A DNA stretch of 34,693 nucleotides from Flavobacterium solisilvae (lineage in GTDB: Bacteria > Bacteroidota > Bacteroidia > Flavobacteriales > Flavobacteriaceae), in NCBI RefSeq assembly GCF_012911605.1, contig NZ_JAAMPT010000191.1:1-34693 (forward strand), given 5' to 3'. The notes beneath the pieces were generated by a model. It was given only the letters and a program-made list of their open reading frames with translations, ran no database searches and had not been told where the DNA came from. The translations under genes were made by a program, and so were the position numbers. Shown here one piece after another: positions 33,879 to 34,693 of this stretch (the stretch's first letter is position 1; every line of letters begins with the position of its first letter).

Positions 33879-34181
33879 ATGTTAACCAAACAAGACATAT
33901 TCAAAACTATAATTGATAACAAGGAAGCTATTAAAAGTTTTGGTGTTACCGAAATTGGTTTGTTTGGTTCTTATGTAAGAAATGAACAAACAGAAGATAG
34001 TGATATAGATTTTTTAGTTGATATAATTAAAGAAAAGAAAACTCTAAAAAATTATATTGATTTTTGTGATTTATTAGAAAATCTCTTTAAAAACAATAAA
34101 ATTGATATTGTTTCTAAAAAAGGATTGAGTGAATTTATTGGACCACATATTTTAAAAGAGGTAAATTATGTCAAAATCTGA
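33879..34181 (+). CDS. MNT-type nucleotidyltransferase antitoxin (MntA-like)
   Basis: 100-residue minimal nucleotidyltransferase. The catalytic signature is GLFGSYVRNEQTEDSDIDFLVD, with G30-S31 and the metal-binding D42 and D44. In the characterised MntA-HepT system of Shewanella, the MNT protein adds AMP to a tyrosine of the HEPN toxin and so disarms it; I infer the same here. It begins 51 bases after the sucA stop and overlaps the HEPN gene by 14 bases. Composition is more AT-rich than sucA, in keeping with horizontal gain. Confidence 0.88.
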   Translation: MLTKQDIFKTIIDNKEAIKSFGVTEIGLFGSYVRNEQTEDSDIDFLVDIIKEKKTLKNYIDFCDLLENLFKNNKIDIVSKKGLSEFIGPHILKEVNYVKI

Positions 34182-34518
34182 TGAAATAGAATTCATTAAA
34201 CACATTTTTATTGAAATAAATTATATTCAAACTGTAGTTGAAAAGTTAGATGAGGAAGATTTTTATAATGATGAAACTCTAAAAAGAGCAATTACAAGAG
34301 CATTAGAGATAATTGGTGAAGCAACAAAAAATTTGAACCAAGATTTTAGATTAAAATATAATTCTGTTCCGTGGAGTTATATGGCTAAATTGAGAGATAA
34401 AATTATTCATCATTATCAAGGTGTTGATTATGAAACTATTTGGAACATAATCTCACAAGAAATCCCAGAATTACATTTTCAAATAAAACAAATAATAAAA
34501 GAACACGATAACAAATAA
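34168..34518 (+). CDS. HEPN-domain RNase toxin (HepT-like, DUF86)
   Basis: 116 residues, all-helical. It carries R76-x4-H81-x-Y83 (LRDKIIHHYQG), the exact RX4HXY form in which R and H are the RNase residues and Y is the AMPylation target in studied HepT proteins. The upstream part (AITRALEIIGEATKNL) is typical of DUF86. The start lies inside the MNT gene (14-nt overlap), so the pair is translated together. The next gene, sucB, begins 53 bases on. It is part of an otherwise constitutive TCA operon. Confidence 0.88.
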   Translation: MSKSDEIEFIKHIFIEINYIQTVVEKLDEEDFYNDETLKRAITRALEIIGEATKNLNQDFRLKYNSVPWSYMAKLRDKIIHHYQGVDYETIWNIISQEIPELHFQIKQIIKEHDNK

Positions 34519-34571
34519 TTATATAATTTTCAGAATAAACTTTTAAAACTGAAACTTTAAACCAAAAGAAT

Positions 34572-34693
34572 ATGATTTTAGAAATGAAAGTGCCTTCACC
34601 AGGCGAATCGATAAAAGAAGTAGAAATCGCAACATGGTTAGTAAAAGATGGCGATTATGTAGAAAAAGATCAAGCCATTGCCGAAGTTGATTC
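34572..34693 (+). CDS. sucB: Dihydrolipoamide succinyltransferase (E2), N-terminal part, cut by window end
   Basis: The first 40 residues, MILEMKVPSPGESIKEVEIA and on to AIAEVDS, are the lipoyl domain of the E2 component; the lysine-bearing DKA motif would come just after the edge. Start ATG 34572. This version has the MNT/HEPN pair upstream, while the copy at 1-122 follows sucA directly. All but the first base of the 122 is shared between the two copies. Confidence 0.9.
   Translation, partial: MILEMKVPSPGESIKEVEIATWLVKDGDYVEKDQAIAEVD
34573..34693. repeat. Right arm of the 121-bp terminal inverted repeat
   Basis: Exact reverse complement of 1-121. The two copies diverge at once at 34572 (A, making ATG) against 122 (T in sense, making TTG). 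Confidence 0.95.

Noticed and set aside
1..34693. Terminal inverted repeats as telomeres of a linear element or ends of a transposon
   Set aside because: The repeat is ordinary sucB coding sequence, stops exactly at an allele difference, and the window holds housekeeping chromosome genes with no transposase or plasmid functions.

Overview
The window is AT-rich chromosomal DNA from a member of the Bacteroidota, very probably Flavobacterium or a close relative in the Flavobacteriaceae. Evidence: several promoters fit the Bacteroidota pattern TTG-N18-21-TAnnTTTG; there is a SprB-repeat type secreted adhesin; the complex I operon carries a short NuoG; and the proteins are flavobacterial in style (DUF4369-TlpA thioredoxin, YwqK-like MORN protein, 'SQ/AQ'-type signal peptide ends). 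No rRNA, tRNA, CRISPR array or transposase was seen.

Layout. Positions 1-1545 (minus strand) are a patchwork: the start of sucB, the last 28 codons of a second sucA copy, and a frameshifted adhesin gene. Positions 1876-15473 (minus) hold a complete 14-subunit NADH:quinone oxidoreductase operon, nuoA to nuoN, with one foreign-looking secreted-protein gene between nuoF and nuoG. Next come cspA and aspS (minus), a TlpA-like thioredoxin and a YwqK-like protein (plus), and an outer-membrane protein (minus). Positions 20698-26948 (minus) are an operon tetR-tolC-adaptor-RND pump. Positions 27043-28857 (minus) are a yceI-like gene followed by a type II NADH dehydrogenase. After that come a polyprenyl synthase and a conserved hypothetical (plus), a small beta-barrel protein (minus), then sucA, an MNT/HEPN toxin-antitoxin pair and the start of sucB (plus).

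How it works together. The theme is respiration. SucA/SucB make NADH-yielding TCA flux, complex I and the type II enzyme oxidise NADH, and the polyprenyl synthase probably supplies the menaquinone side chain. The most interesting regulatory signal is a 50-bp block, 40 of 50 bases identical, that lies at the same distance from a TAnnTTTG element upstream of both tetR and the yceI-like gene. It contains GGAAAC-N16-GTTTCC and suggests that the TetR protein controls the efflux pump and the alternative NADH dehydrogenase together.

The other notable point is structural. The first 121 bases are the exact reverse complement of the last 121. The two ends show two versions of the sucA-sucB junction: one compact (25-nt gap), one carrying the MNT/HEPN module. 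This looks like an assembly-graph branch between two strains or alleles, so the left 300 bases should be treated as possibly chimeric. It also means the sample may hold both the empty and the occupied site for a toxin-antitoxin insertion inside a TCA-cycle operon.
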